This document shows positions 1 to 8,751 of a DNA stretch of 64,000 nt, piece by piece. The translations under genes were made by a program, and so were the position numbers. The DNA is from a bacterium endosymbiont of Escarpia laminata. Lineage in GTDB: Bacteria > Pseudomonadota > Gammaproteobacteria > Chromatiales > Chromatiaceae. Every line of letters begins with the position of its first letter. Within the stretch, counting starts at the first letter, position 1. Below the pieces are notes generated by a model. It worked only from the letters and a program-made list of their open reading frames with translations. It was not told where the DNA came from and did not search any database. The stretch covers positions 52,619-116,618 of the forward strand of contig QGON01000060.1 of assembly GCA_003660235.1 (NCBI GenBank), in the 5' to 3' direction.

Positions 1-399
1 CAGGGAGAGCAGTCCCATGGTCACCACTGTTGCGCCGACGATGCCGGTGCTGGCGGCCAGCAGCATGCCCACCAGGGTGACAGATATGCCCAGTCCGCCC
101 CGCATGGGTCCGAACAGGGACGCCATGGTGTCGAGCAGATTCTCCGCCACGCGGGAGCGTTCCAGCATCACCCCCATGAAGATAAACAAGGGTACGGCGA
201 TCAGTGTTTGGTTGGTCATGATGCCGTAGAGCCTGTTGGGCAGGGCCGACAGAAAGGCATCGTCGAAGTGACCGGTCAAAGTGCCGAACCAGGCAAAGGC
301 CAGCGCAGTGCCGCCCAGGGAGAAGGCGACGGGGTAACCCAGCAGCAGTACCAGGCAGACGGCGAAGAATAGCAGCAGAGGGAGGAATTCGGCGCTCAT
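1..399 (-). CDS. dctM: TRAP transporter large permease DctM (5' part)
   Basis: This is the N-terminal 133 codons of the large membrane subunit of a TRAP transporter; the rest lies beyond the left edge. The reverse strand opens with ATG at 399 and reads hydrophobic helices followed by the family block with IAVPLFIFMGVMLERS and then AASTGIVGATVV, both typical of DctM. The large subunit forms the sodium-coupled translocation channel for carboxylates or related acids in the inner membrane. Its ATG overlaps the stop codon of dctQ (ATGA), so the two are translationally coupled. No DctP binding protein is visible upstream, so the substrate cannot be named. Confidence 0.9.
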   Translation of the reverse strand, partial: MSAEFLPLLLFFAVCLVLLLGYPVAFSLGGTALAFAWFGTLTGHFDDAFLSALPNRLYGIMTNQTLIAVPLFIFMGVMLERSRVAENLLDTMASLFGPMRGGLGISVTLVGMLLAASTGIVGATVVTMGLLSL

Positions 400-935
400 G
401 ATTGCCTCTGATCCCCGCTCAGTGTTCTATGGCCATTCAGTCCGAGATAACAGTGGATCGCCTGGGCCAACCCCTGCAGACTGAGCGTCACCGCCATGAG
501 CAGAATCAGGCTCTTGAGCAGGAATACGCCATCGAGACCCCCCGCCTCGCGTGAACCTTCCCAAAACTCCCAGGATTGGGCCACATACCCCCCGCTCAGA
601 TGGAAGATCATGAAACAGACCGGCAACAGCAGAAACAGGCTGCCGAACAGGTCTACCCAGGCGCGGGTGCGTGGAGAAAAGCGGTGGTAGAAGATATCGA
701 CCCGTACGTGGCCCTGATGTTTCAGGGTATAGGCTGCGCCCACCAGAAACAGGGTGGCGTGCATGTAGGTCACCGACTCCTGCAGCCAGATCCAGCCCAA
801 ATCGAAGGCGTAGCGCAGGACGACAATGGCGAAAGTAACCAGCACCATCAGCAGGCTGAGCCAGGAGACCTGTCTTCCCAGCCAGTCGTTGGTGTTTTCG
901 ATAGCGGCGGCCAGTCGCGCCAGTTGTTCATTCAT
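396..935 (-). CDS. dctQ: TRAP transporter small permease DctQ
   Basis: A 179-residue protein with four hydrophobic segments, the size and layout of the small membrane subunit of TRAP transporters. Family marks are the WLQESVTYMHATLFLVGAAY stretch (about residues 50-70) and the following HVRVDIFY. The small subunit binds the large permease and is needed for uptake driven by the sodium gradient. Its stop codon overlaps the dctM start by four bases, so the two form one unit. The DUF2782 gene lies 41 bp upstream on the same strand, but nothing ties it to transport. Confidence 0.9.
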   Translation of the reverse strand: MNEQLARLAAAIENTNDWLGRQVSWLSLLMVLVTFAIVVLRYAFDLGWIWLQESVTYMHATLFLVGAAYTLKHQGHVRVDIFYHRFSPRTRAWVDLFGSLFLLLPVCFMIFHLSGGYVAQSWEFWEGSREAGGLDGVFLLKSLILLMAVTLSLQGLAQAIHCYLGLNGHRTLSGDQRQS

Positions 936-976
936 AGGTTACAGCAGCAGAGGGTTGCGATTGTACGGGCAGGGCG

Positions 977-1309
977 TTACCAGCGAAACAGCACCCACTG
1001 GGGAACGGAGACATTGGTGGGATCACTGCCCCGTGAATCGAATTCGCCGTCGCCGTCCCGGTCGAGCATATAGTAGGGTGGGCCAAACTGAGGCACGACC
1101 TTGACCATATAGAGCAGACCGTTGATCCGGTATTCGTAGAGGGTGCCCTCTTCCTTCTTGATGATGGTGACTTCCGGCTCCAGGGTCTCACCACTGACAA
1201 CAGGCGGTGGGATATCGGGTGGTTCAGGTGCGGCAGAGGGTTCTGCGGCCATTGATTGGATGAAAAAAACGCTCGAACATACAAAAAACAGAGCCTGCAG
1301 TTTTTTCAT
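977..1309 (-). CDS. DUF2782 family small exported protein
   Basis: A 110-residue protein with an N-terminal signal-like hydrophobic segment (residues 1-20) and a proline-rich linker. The conserved core holds PEVTIIKKEEGTLYEYRING, a YMVKV strand and a GPPYYMLDRDGDG ending. This matches the DUF2782 family of gammaproteobacteria, whose function is unknown. I chose the ATG at 1309 because AGGAG lies six bases upstream. The ATG at 1315 would have no spacing from that site. The gene's upstream edge directly meets the first copy of the 165-bp repeat, so its promoter region must lie in or beyond the repeat. Confidence 0.75.
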   Translation of the reverse strand: MKKLQALFFVCSSVFFIQSMAAEPSAAPEPPDIPPPVVSGETLEPEVTIIKKEEGTLYEYRINGLLYMVKVVPQFGPPYYMLDRDGDGEFDSRGSDPTNVSVPQWVLFRW

Positions 1310-1319
1310 TGTCATCTCC

Positions 1320-1484
1320 TAAGGAGTCTCTGAACAAGTCATGAACTCGTAACTTGCGTCCAGAATGCCCAGCTTTTTCGTTGTAAATCTTCGCAATAGC
1401 CAGCTATTACGTGCGATTTTCGCCTCAAATCTGAACATTCTGAATCGCAATCGACTTCGTCCAGACTTATTCAGAGGCCCCTAA
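1320..1484. repeat. 165-bp folding repeat, copy 1
   Basis: First of three related intergenic elements (others at 2343-2508 and 41580-41744). The ends are inverted (AGTCTCTGA near 1325, TCAGAGGCCC at 1471-1480). An inner stem pairs GTAAATC (1383-1389) with GATTTTC (1415-1421). The centre, CGCAATAGCCAGCTATTACG, is nearly identical in all copies. The last bases provide the stop codon of the LOG gene (TAG at 1481-1483, reverse strand). No coding capacity or transposase is present, so it is MITE-like or an expressed structured RNA. Confidence 0.85.
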
Positions 1485-2206
1485 AGTTCAAGCAGCATCT
1501 CCTGCTCTTCCGCTGAAGGTTCGAAGCCACGGCTCTCGTAGTGTGCAAAGATAGCATCCACCACCTCTTGCGGCTCGTTACAGACCTGCACCAGATCGAG
1601 GTCGGAGGGTGAAATGGTACCGGCTTCACAAAGTGAGCCGCGGAACCACTCCAGCAAACCCCGCCAGAACTTATCATCCACCAGGATGATCGGGATCTCC
1701 CTGGTTTTGCGGGTCTGCACCAGGGTCAGGATCTCCGCCATCTCATCCAGGGTGCCGAAGCCGCCGGGCATGACCACATAGGCGGAAGCGTATTTTACGA
1801 ACATCACCTTTCTGGAGAAGAAGTGTTTGAAGTTGAGCGAGATATCCTGATAGGGATTGCCCACCTGCTCCATCGGAAGCTGGATGTTGAGGCCGATACT
1901 GGTTGATTTTCCCTCGAAAGCGCCTTTGTTGGCCGCCTCCATGATGCCGGGGCCGCCACCGCTGACGACCGAGAAGCCGCTGTCGGAGAGACGCCGGGCA
2001 ATCTCTTCCGCCAGGGCATAGTGCGGGTGACTGCGGGGGGTGCGGGCGGAGCCGAAGAAACTCACCGAGGGCCGGATCTGTCCCAACTGCTCGAACCCTT
2101 CCACGAACTCGGCCATGATTTGAAAAACCCGCCAGGATTCACGGGTCAGCTGTTTTTCTGCCAGTGGCCGGGTCTTGGAACGCCGGTCTTTGATCTGGAT
2201 GCTCAT
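1481..2206 (-). CDS. LOG family protein (TIGR00730 type)
   Basis: A 241-residue Rossmann-fold protein with both LOG signatures: GGGPGIMEAANKGA (about 83-96) and PGGFGTLDE (147-155). Members are nucleoside 5'-monophosphate phosphoribohydrolases that release cytokinin-type bases, or related nucleotide hydrolases; the bacterial role here is unknown. I chose the ATG at 2206, preceded by GAG and matching the usual N-terminus before ESWRVFQIMAEFVEGFE. An ATG pair at about 2254 and a TTG at 2338 remain open in frame. The gene is flanked on both sides by copies of the same 165-bp repeat, and its stop codon lies in the left copy. Confidence 0.88.
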   Translation of the reverse strand: MSIQIKDRRSKTRPLAEKQLTRESWRVFQIMAEFVEGFEQLGQIRPSVSFFGSARTPRSHPHYALAEEIARRLSDSGFSVVSGGGPGIMEAANKGAFEGKSTSIGLNIQLPMEQVGNPYQDISLNFKHFFSRKVMFVKYASAYVVMPGGFGTLDEMAEILTLVQTRKTREIPIILVDDKFWRGLLEWFRGSLCEAGTISPSDLDLVQVCNEPQEVVDAIFAHYESRGFEPSAEEQEMLLEL

Positions 2207-2342
2207 GGCTTGCTCGATATCTAATATAGTGGAAAGGAAGGCGCCATCCATCATATCAAGGTCACGAAACAGATGCTTGAATGGTTGCAATGGCAAAATG
2301 CTCTGCGTACTCTTCCTGGCCAAACAGCGCCTGCTCAATCTC

Positions 2343-2508
2343 TAAGGAACCTCTGATCTATTCGTGAACTCGCACCTTGAAGCCAAAATCCGCCGCTTTT
2401 TCGTTGTTAATCTTCGCAATAGCCAGCTATTACGTGCGATTAACGCCTCAAATCGACGAATCTTGATCTCCAATTTGCTTCGCTCAGAATAGATCAGAGG
2501 TTCCCTAA
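2343..2508. repeat. 165-bp folding repeat, copy 2
   Basis: The most diverged copy, in the same orientation as copies 1 and 3. The outer arms are perfect: CTGATCTATTC near 2352 pairs with GAATAGATCAG near 2487-2497. The inner stem pairs GTTAATC (2406-2412) with GATTAAC (2438-2444). These arm sequences differ from those of the other copies yet still pair, so the fold is maintained by compensatory change. The element ends in GGTTCCCTAA, 16 bp before the rep start codon. Confidence 0.85.
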
Positions 2509-2524
2509 ACTTCCTGGCAACAAG

Positions 2525-4531
2525 ATGTCTGACCTGAACCCCGGCCAACGTGATGCCGTTCGATATGTCGACGGTCCCCTGCTGGTGCTCGCCGGAGCGG
2601 GCAGTGGCAAGACCCGTGTGATCACCGCCAAGATCGCACACCTGGTGGAGCAGTGCGGCTACAATCCGCGCAACATCACCGCCGTCACCTTCACCAATAA
2701 AGCGGCGCGTGAGATGAAGGCGCGCGTGGGCAAGCAGTTGGGTGGTAAGGCGGGCAGCGGACTGAATATCTCCACCTTCCATACCTTGGGGCTGAATATC
2801 CTGCGCCGTGAGCTGAAACGGCTCGGTTACAAACCCGGCTTCTCCATCTTCGACGACCAGGACAGCGCCACCCTGCTGAAGGATCTGCTGAAGCGCCAGA
2901 ACAGCGGTGACGAGGCGGTGGTCTCCAGCGCCCAGTGGCGTATCTCGGAGTGGAAGAATGATCTGGTCAGCCCGGAAGCCGCCCTCAGTCAGGCGGAAGA
3001 CGACCTGGAAGCCGGCAATGCGCGGCTCTTTGCCGAGTATCGGCGTCATCTCAAGGCCTATAATGCAGTTGATTTTGATGACTTGATTCTGCTGCCGGTA
3101 CAGCTTTTTCGCGACCATCCAGATGCTCTCGATGAGTGGCAGAACCGCATCCGCTATCTGCTGGTGGACGAGTATCAGGACACCAATCTGGCCCAGTATG
3201 AGCTGGTCAAACAGCTGGTGGGCGTGCAGGCGAGGTTCACCGTAGTGGGTGACGATGACCAGTCGATCTACGCCTGGCGTGGTGCCCGGCCGGAGAACCT
3301 GGCACAGTTGAAGACGGATTTTCCGATCCTCAAGGTCACCAAGCTGGAGCAGAACTACCGCTCCAGCGGCCGCATTCTGAAGGCGGCGAACCATCTGATC
3401 GCCAACAATCCCCACGTCTTCAAAAAACGTCTCTGGAGCGAGCTGGGACCGGGCGACCCGCTACGGGTATTGGAGTGCCGCAGTGAGGAGCATGAAGCTG
3501 AGCGGGTGGTTTCTGAGATCCTGCACCACAAATTCACCAGCCGCTGCAACCTTGGTGACTACGCCATTCTCTATCGCGGCAACCACCAGGCGCGCGTCTT
3601 TGAAAAGGCGTTGCGCACCCACAACATCCCCTATTTTCTCAGTGGTGGTACCTCCTTCTTCTCCCGTACCGAGGTGAAGGATGCGATGGCCTATCTGCGG
3701 TTGCTGGCGAATCCGGATGACGACACTGCCTTTCTGCGCATCGTCAATACCCCGCGCAGGGAGATAGGCCCCTCCACCCTGGAAAAGTTGGGTGGTTACG
3801 CCCAGCTGCGGGAGGTCGGCATGTTGGCGGCCTGTGACGAACTGGGCTTGCAGACCCAACTTTCGAGCCGGCCGCTGGAACGCCTGCAACGCTTCTCGCA
3901 GATGATCGGGCACTTTGCCCGTCGTGCCGAAAACGAAAACCCGGTGAAGGTGATTCGCAGTCTGATCCTGGAAATTCAGTACGAGGATTGGGTGCGGGAG
4001 AACAGCAGCAGTGATGCGGTGAGTGAAAGGCGCATGGGCAACGTCAACGACCTGCTGGAGTGGCTCAATGCATTGCAGAACGGCGAGTTGCAGGAGAAGA
4101 CCCTGGCGGAGATGGTCAACCATCTGACCCTGATGGATGTGCTGGAGCGCCAGAATGAGGAGGAGGTGGGTGAGCAGGTCCACCTGATGACGCTGCACGC
4201 GGCCAAGGGACTGGAGTTTCCCCATGTCTTTTTGGTCGGCATGGAGGAGGAGCTGCTGCCCCACCGTACCAGCATCGAGGATGAGAATATCGAAGAGGAG
4301 CGGCGTCTCGCCTACGTCGGCATTACCCGCGCCCAGCGCAGTCTGACCATGACCTATGCGGCGAAACGCAAACGCTTCGGAGAGATCATCCGTTGCGAAC
4401 CCAGCCGTTTTCTGCAGGAACTGCCGGAAGAGGATCTGGTGTGGGAGGGCAAGAAGAGCAAGCTGTCGAAAGAGGAGAAGCAGGAGCGCGGTAGCGCGCA
4501 TCTGGCCAACCTTAAATCAATGCTTACCTGA
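2525..4531 (+). CDS. rep: ATP-dependent DNA helicase Rep
   Basis: A 668-residue superfamily 1 (UvrD/Rep) 3'-5' helicase that clears proteins ahead of the replication fork and helps restart. Visible motifs are the Q motif near LNPGQRDAV (4-12), Walker A GAGSGKT (24-30), the Walker B region with LLVDEYQDTN (about 215), GDDDQSIYAWRGA, and the late motif LMTLHAAKGLEF with VGITRA. Length matches Rep of Escherichia coli (673). The start is the ATG 16 bp after repeat copy 2; there is no strong Shine-Dalgarno sequence. UvrD is the nearest alternative, but the opening LNPGQRDAV favours Rep. Confidence 0.93.
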   Translation: MSDLNPGQRDAVRYVDGPLLVLAGAGSGKTRVITAKIAHLVEQCGYNPRNITAVTFTNKAAREMKARVGKQLGGKAGSGLNISTFHTLGLNILRRELKRLGYKPGFSIFDDQDSATLLKDLLKRQNSGDEAVVSSAQWRISEWKNDLVSPEAALSQAEDDLEAGNARLFAEYRRHLKAYNAVDFDDLILLPVQLFRDHPDALDEWQNRIRYLLVDEYQDTNLAQYELVKQLVGVQARFTVVGDDDQSIYAWRGARPENLAQLKTDFPILKVTKLEQNYRSSGRILKAANHLIANNPHVFKKRLWSELGPGDPLRVLECRSEEHEAERVVSEILHHKFTSRCNLGDYAILYRGNHQARVFEKALRTHNIPYFLSGGTSFFSRTEVKDAMAYLRLLANPDDDTAFLRIVNTPRREIGPSTLEKLGGYAQLREVGMLAACDELGLQTQLSSRPLERLQRFSQMIGHFARRAENENPVKVIRSLILEIQYEDWVRENSSSDAVSERRMGNVNDLLEWLNALQNGELQEKTLAEMVNHLTLMDVLERQNEEEVGEQVHLMTLHAAKGLEFPHVFLVGMEEELLPHRTSIEDENIEEERRLAYVGITRAQRSLTMTYAAKRKRFGEIIRCEPSRFLQELPEEDLVWEGKKSKLSKEEKQERGSAHLANLKSMLT

Positions 4532-4539
4532 GTCAGGAG

Positions 4540-4569
4540 GGGGATGGAGTCAAATTTGACTCCATCCCC
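4540..4569. repeat. Perfect 30-bp palindrome
   Basis: GGGGATGGAGTCAAA is followed directly by its exact reverse complement, eight bases after the rep stop codon. The hairpin would have no loop and no T tract follows, so it is a doubtful Rho-independent terminator. A related AACTTGACCCCC stretch follows at 4577-4590. It looks like a remnant palindromic repeat. Confidence 0.6.
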
Positions 4570-4653
4570 TGCGCTTAAACTTGACCCCCGCCCTTGTGTA
4601 GACCACCAAGAGACTACGAGGGGCTCTTGGTTAAGAAGCCAGTGAAAACAGGC

Positions 4654-5154
4654 TTACTGATTGCTCAGCCAATCTGCAATGGTCTCTATTTCGGTATCAG
4701 AGACACCTGCAATAATCCCTTTCATGATGATTGACTGGCCGTTGTTACGGGCGCCGTTCTTGATGTCCTTCATCTGTGCTACGAGGTAGGCAGGACTCTG
4801 TCCGGCCAGCGTGGGGTAGATCGGCATTATGGTCGTTTTGCCATCTGCCCCATGACAGCCTGCACAGCCTTTGGCGGCATAGAGAGCGGCACCCTCAGAT
4901 CCACCGGCAGCCGGTGCGGGAGCCGCTACTGGGGCGGGTGCAGGGGCGGGAGCAGGTGTGGCCGCCGGAGCAGCAGCGGCTGGCGCTGGGGCAGCAGCCG
5001 GTGCAGGCTGTCCCTCAATGGCAACCGTACCGACCGGCTTGATCCGGGACAGCACATCATCACGGTCATCAGCCAATACCTGGTTCGCGGAAACCAGGAC
5101 CATGGCACCAGCCAGCGCAATACTCATAGGGGCGGCAAACTTATTCACAGGCAT
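4654..5154 (-). CDS. Secreted cytochrome c (c5 type) with Ala-Pro linker
   Basis: A 166-residue periplasmic monohaem cytochrome c. It has a signal peptide (residues 1-29, cleaving near VLA-DD) and a low-complexity Ala-Pro linker of about 40 residues. The C-terminal haem domain has the CAGCH haem site and a distal methionine candidate in the IIMKGI region. The linker probably tethers or extends the haem domain in the periplasm, where it would shuttle electrons. The start at 5154 has GGAGG only three bases upstream; a TTG at 5166 in frame is a weaker option. It converges on rep, and tRNA-Arg lies divergently upstream. Confidence 0.85.
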   Translation of the reverse strand: MPVNKFAAPMSIALAGAMVLVSANQVLADDRDDVLSRIKPVGTVAIEGQPAPAAAPAPAAAAPAATPAPAPAPAPVAAPAPAAGGSEGAALYAAKGCAGCHGADGKTTIMPIYPTLAGQSPAYLVAQMKDIKNGARNNGQSIIMKGIIAGVSDTEIETIADWLSNQ

Positions 5155-5254
5155 CTTCCTCCACAAAAGGATTCAATCATGGTCCGCTGTCGCGAGCCCA
5201 GTATTAGTAAATCAGCGGATTATACAGGCCGGAAGAGAAAAGCGCGAACCGGCA

Positions 5255-5283
5255 TAGACGCACACTTGGGGCACGGGTAAAAT
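5255..5283 (+). promoter_or_regulatory. Candidate sigma70 promoter of tRNA-Arg
   Basis: TAGACG (5255-5260) and TAAAAT (5278-5283) are separated by 17 bp and lie 12 bp upstream of the mature tRNA 5' end. The -10 box is good and the -35 box matches four of six consensus bases. Confidence 0.45.
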
Positions 5284-5294
5284 ACGCGGTCTTC

Positions 5295-5371
5295 GCGCCC
5301 GTAGCTCAGCTGGATAGAGTACCGCCCTCCGAAGGCGGGGGTCACAGGTTCAAATCCTGTCGGGCGCGCCA
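5295..5371 (+). tRNA. tRNA-Arg (anticodon CCG)
   Basis: A complete 77-nt cloverleaf with encoded CCA. The acceptor stem is GCGCCCG with CGGGCGC, the D arm holds AGCTCAGCTGGATAGAGT, and the T arm loop is GGTTCAAATCC. The anticodon stem CCGCC/GGCGG encloses CTCCGAA, giving anticodon CCG, which reads the arginine codon CGG. The hsd gene cluster begins about 190 bp downstream, but no duplicated tRNA end or integrase was seen. Confidence 0.97.
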
Positions 5372-5563
5372 TATTTAGTTATAAAAAACAATTCGTTGTA
5401 TGGAAAGTTCTCGGAATTAAAAATGACTGACAATAGGGTGGGACGATCTAATGTTGTCCTAATGTCTGGTGTTTTAACTCAAAACTCTCCCACATATCGC
5501 TCCGATTCCATGCAGTGACGGGGCTGGCAACCAGTAACCGGTTGGGATTTCTATCGGTATCGA

Positions 5564-8500
5564 TTATTTCCCGCTAGACTCTGAACCCGATGCTGCTGAT
5601 TTCATCAACACATCCAATACCAGCGCCGCAAACCCCTTCGCCACCCGGTCACTCGACAGCACTTGCATAGCCAGATCATTGTGGGCGTCCATGCTGCCGA
5701 TGACCGCATTCTGTACTGCTGTAGGGTAGTCACCCAGCATTGCCTGTTCGCGGGAGTTGTTACGGATCTGGTCCATCACCGTGTCATTCTCTGAGACCTT
5801 GTCGGCGATAGTATTGGCGTAACTCAGTTTGTCATTGTCGGTGAGGTTCTCACCGGCAAACAGGTCGTTCATGCGGCCCAGGATCTCAGAGAGCAGCTCG
5901 GTTTCTCTGTCTTTGGGGGAGTGGCTGCCCAGGCCAGTGATACCATCGATATAGTTTGCTTCATCTTCTCTTAGGTTCAACGCCTGCTGACGCTGCTCGT
6001 AGAGCTTGTAGTGGGTCATCAGTACCTGGCTGAGGTCAATTTCCTCTTCGATACGCTCCTCGCGTAGCAGGGGAGCCAGGTGCTTGGCAAAGACACTCAG
6101 TTTCTCCAGTTCGTCATCGTCGAAGTCTACGATCTGGGATGAGAATTCGTAGTACCGAACGAAGGCTCCCAGATCCTTCTTGAAGGTATCCAGTACATCC
6201 TTGGCAGCCTTGGCCTCTTTTACGCTGGTTTCAGCATTCTTGATCTCTGACTCGTTGCCCTGTTTCTTGATGGCTTTGAGCTGAGAAAGAGCCTGAGTGA
6301 CTACCTCCATGACCTGCTTATACCGCACTGTGAATCTGTCCACAGCAGGCTTGCAGTATTTAACCAGGGTGTCCTGACTGCTCTTGGGGTCGAAGTAAGC
6401 CTCTGCGAAAGACTCGACTTCATGGCGTTGAAAGATCTGCTGATCCTCCAGCTTCTCCTGGATTTCATAGACCAGGTTGGGATCAGATACATTGGCCAGT
6501 TCAGCAGTCTGGTAGTAGGTCTGAAAGCTCTCCAGCAGCTCCTCGGGATCGTTGACGAAGTCGAGCACGAAGGTGTTGTCCTTGCCGGGGTAGGTACGGT
6601 TAAGGCGGGAGAGGGTCTGTACACAGTCCACACCACTCAGTTTCTTGTCGACATACATGGCCACCAGCTTGGGCTGGTCGAAGCCGGTCTGGAACTTGTT
6701 CGCAACCAGCATCACCTGATACTCGTTGGTGTCGAAGGCCTTGCGCATGTCACGGCCCTTTAACCCGGGGTTCATGTTGTTCTCGGTAAAGGACTCAGGA
6801 CCTGACTCCTGATCATTCACTTCACCGGAGAAGGCAACCAGGGCAGAGATGCCTTTGTATCCATGAAGCTGCACATACTTGTCTAAGGCGAGCTTGTATC
6901 TCACAGCCTCTTTGCGGCTGGAGGTGACGACCATCGCCTTGGCCTCGCCACCCAGCAGGTGCATCACCCGAGTACGAAAGTGCTCGATGATCGCCTCTAC
7001 CTTCTGCGCGATATTGTGGGGGTGGAGTCGTACCCACTTGGCCACTTGAGTCGATGCCTTCTTGCTGTCCACTTCACTGTCATGCTCGGGATCGGAGTGG
7101 GCCAGCTTCCAGGCTGCCTTGTAGCTGGTGTAGTTCTTGAGCACGTCGAGGATAAACCCCTCCTCGATGGCCTGGCGCATGGTGTAGACATGAAAAGCCT
7201 GGGGCAGGTTGTCGTCTGCTGCAGGGCGACCAGGATCGGGCACACGGCCAAACAGCTCCAGGGTCTTGTTCTTGGGGGTGGCGGTAAAGGCGAAGTAGCT
7301 GATCCTGGATGAGCCACGCCTGGCACTCAGGGTGGCATTGAGTACATCCTCAGCCGTGATCTCGTCTTCACCCTCAAGCTGCTCAACCATCAGCACTTCG
7401 CGCAGCTTGCGGGCAGTGGCGCCACTCTGGGAGGAGTGGGCCTCATCGGCGATCACAGCGAAGGTACGGTCGGCCAGACCTTTGTTCTCGCGGATGGCTT
7501 CCAGCACAAAGGGAAAGGTCTGGATGGTAACGATAATGATCGGGGTTGAGGCGGTAAGTGCCTTGGCAAGCTGCTCAGATTTGCTGCCTTGCCCATCCTC
7601 GCGATTGACCCGGCTCACGACCCCTTCGGCATGTTCGAACTGATAGATGGTCTCCTGCAGCTGGCTGTCGAGCACGGTACGGTCAGTGATGACGATTACC
7701 GAGTCGAAGTACTTATTGCCATCGGATCGGTAGAGAGAGCCCAGCTGGTGGGCCAGCCAGGCGATCGAGTTGGACTTACCGGAACCCGCGCTGTGCTGGA
7801 TCAGGTACTTGTGGCCAGTGTCTTCCTGTTTGACCGTCTTCAGCAGTGTGCTGACCGCACTCCACTGGTGATAGCGGGGGAAGATCAGGGTCTCTTTGCG
7901 CTTGAGCACACCACCGGCATCGGGCTTCTCTTCAACCTGGAGATGGATATAACGGGAGAGAATCAGCAGCAGGTTGTCGGGTTGCAGGATCTCCTGCCAG
8001 AGATAGCTGGTGGGGTGGCCAGTCTCTGGTATATCGTTGCCCGCGCCACCCGCAGCGGTTCCCCGGTTGAAGGGCAGAAAGATTGTCTTGCCACCGGCCA
8101 GCCGAGTAGTCATGGCCACTTCAAGCTGACTGACTGCAAAATGGACCAGGGCTCCGCGTTTAAAGGTAAGCAGGGGCTCCGGCTTCCTGGTCTTTGGGTC
8201 AATCGGCTTGCGGTCTTTGATGTACTGGAACTTGGCGGCCTCCAGAGTCTGCTTGAAGGCGGACTTTAGCTCCATGGTTGCGACTGGCAGGCCATTGACA
8301 AAGAGCACCAGGTCGATGCGGCCCTGAGAGCCATTGGGTGAGTAGTTGAGTTCTTCCACCACCCGCAGACGGTTCATGCCATAACGGGCCAGGGTCTCTG
8401 GATTGAGGCCATGGTCAGGCTTGAAGCTGCAGAGGCGGATTTTGGCGCCGCGATCCTTGAGCGGGTTACGCAGCAGCCAGAGGGTGCCTCTCTTGTCGAG

Positions 8501-8725
8501 CTGGTTGGCCACGGACTTGAGCAGGGCGGCCTGTGGGTCCTGCGGGTAGTGCTTGGAGAACTTTTGCCATTGCTCCGGCTGTGATTCATTCACATAGCTG
8601 ATGACATCCTCGGGGTAGAGTGCCAGCTCTTGGTTGTAGTGGCTGGATTTGCCGAGTAGCCAGCCCTGTTCCTGCAGCTGAGTGAGGATGTCGTCTTGGA
8701 AGATCCGTTCTTTGCTTTTTTCCAT
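5564..8725 (-). CDS. hsdR: Type I restriction endonuclease subunit HsdR
   Basis: A 1053-residue restriction and translocation subunit. The N-terminus carries the PD-(D/E)XK nuclease site, with D138 in GRIDLVLF and E152-L-K154. The helicase motor follows, with Walker A AGSGKS (K317) and DEAH (427-430). The C-terminal part is helical and binds the methylase. The HsdR2M2S complex cuts DNA far from unmethylated sites after ATP-driven translocation. It is the last gene of the operon, 26 bp behind the toxin remnant rather than next to hsdM or hsdS. No Shine-Dalgarno sequence is obvious, so translation may depend on the upstream genes. Motifs look intact and the length is normal. Confidence 0.96.
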   Translation of the reverse strand: MEKSKERIFQDDILTQLQEQGWLLGKSSHYNQELALYPEDVISYVNESQPEQWQKFSKHYPQDPQAALLKSVANQLDKRGTLWLLRNPLKDRGAKIRLCSFKPDHGLNPETLARYGMNRLRVVEELNYSPNGSQGRIDLVLFVNGLPVATMELKSAFKQTLEAAKFQYIKDRKPIDPKTRKPEPLLTFKRGALVHFAVSQLEVAMTTRLAGGKTIFLPFNRGTAAGGAGNDIPETGHPTSYLWQEILQPDNLLLILSRYIHLQVEEKPDAGGVLKRKETLIFPRYHQWSAVSTLLKTVKQEDTGHKYLIQHSAGSGKSNSIAWLAHQLGSLYRSDGNKYFDSVIVITDRTVLDSQLQETIYQFEHAEGVVSRVNREDGQGSKSEQLAKALTASTPIIIVTIQTFPFVLEAIRENKGLADRTFAVIADEAHSSQSGATARKLREVLMVEQLEGEDEITAEDVLNATLSARRGSSRISYFAFTATPKNKTLELFGRVPDPGRPAADDNLPQAFHVYTMRQAIEEGFILDVLKNYTSYKAAWKLAHSDPEHDSEVDSKKASTQVAKWVRLHPHNIAQKVEAIIEHFRTRVMHLLGGEAKAMVVTSSRKEAVRYKLALDKYVQLHGYKGISALVAFSGEVNDQESGPESFTENNMNPGLKGRDMRKAFDTNEYQVMLVANKFQTGFDQPKLVAMYVDKKLSGVDCVQTLSRLNRTYPGKDNTFVLDFVNDPEELLESFQTYYQTAELANVSDPNLVYEIQEKLEDQQIFQRHEVESFAEAYFDPKSSQDTLVKYCKPAVDRFTVRYKQVMEVVTQALSQLKAIKKQGNESEIKNAETSVKEAKAAKDVLDTFKKDLGAFVRYYEFSSQIVDFDDDELEKLSVFAKHLAPLLREERIEEEIDLSQVLMTHYKLYEQRQQALNLREDEANYIDGITGLGSHSPKDRETELLSEILGRMNDLFAGENLTDNDKLSYANTIADKVSENDTVMDQIRNNSREQAMLGDYPTAVQNAVIGSMDAHNDLAMQVLSSDRVAKGFAALVLDVLMKSAASGSESSGK

Positions 8726-8751
8726 AGATTTCGACTGTTATTGTGAGAGTT

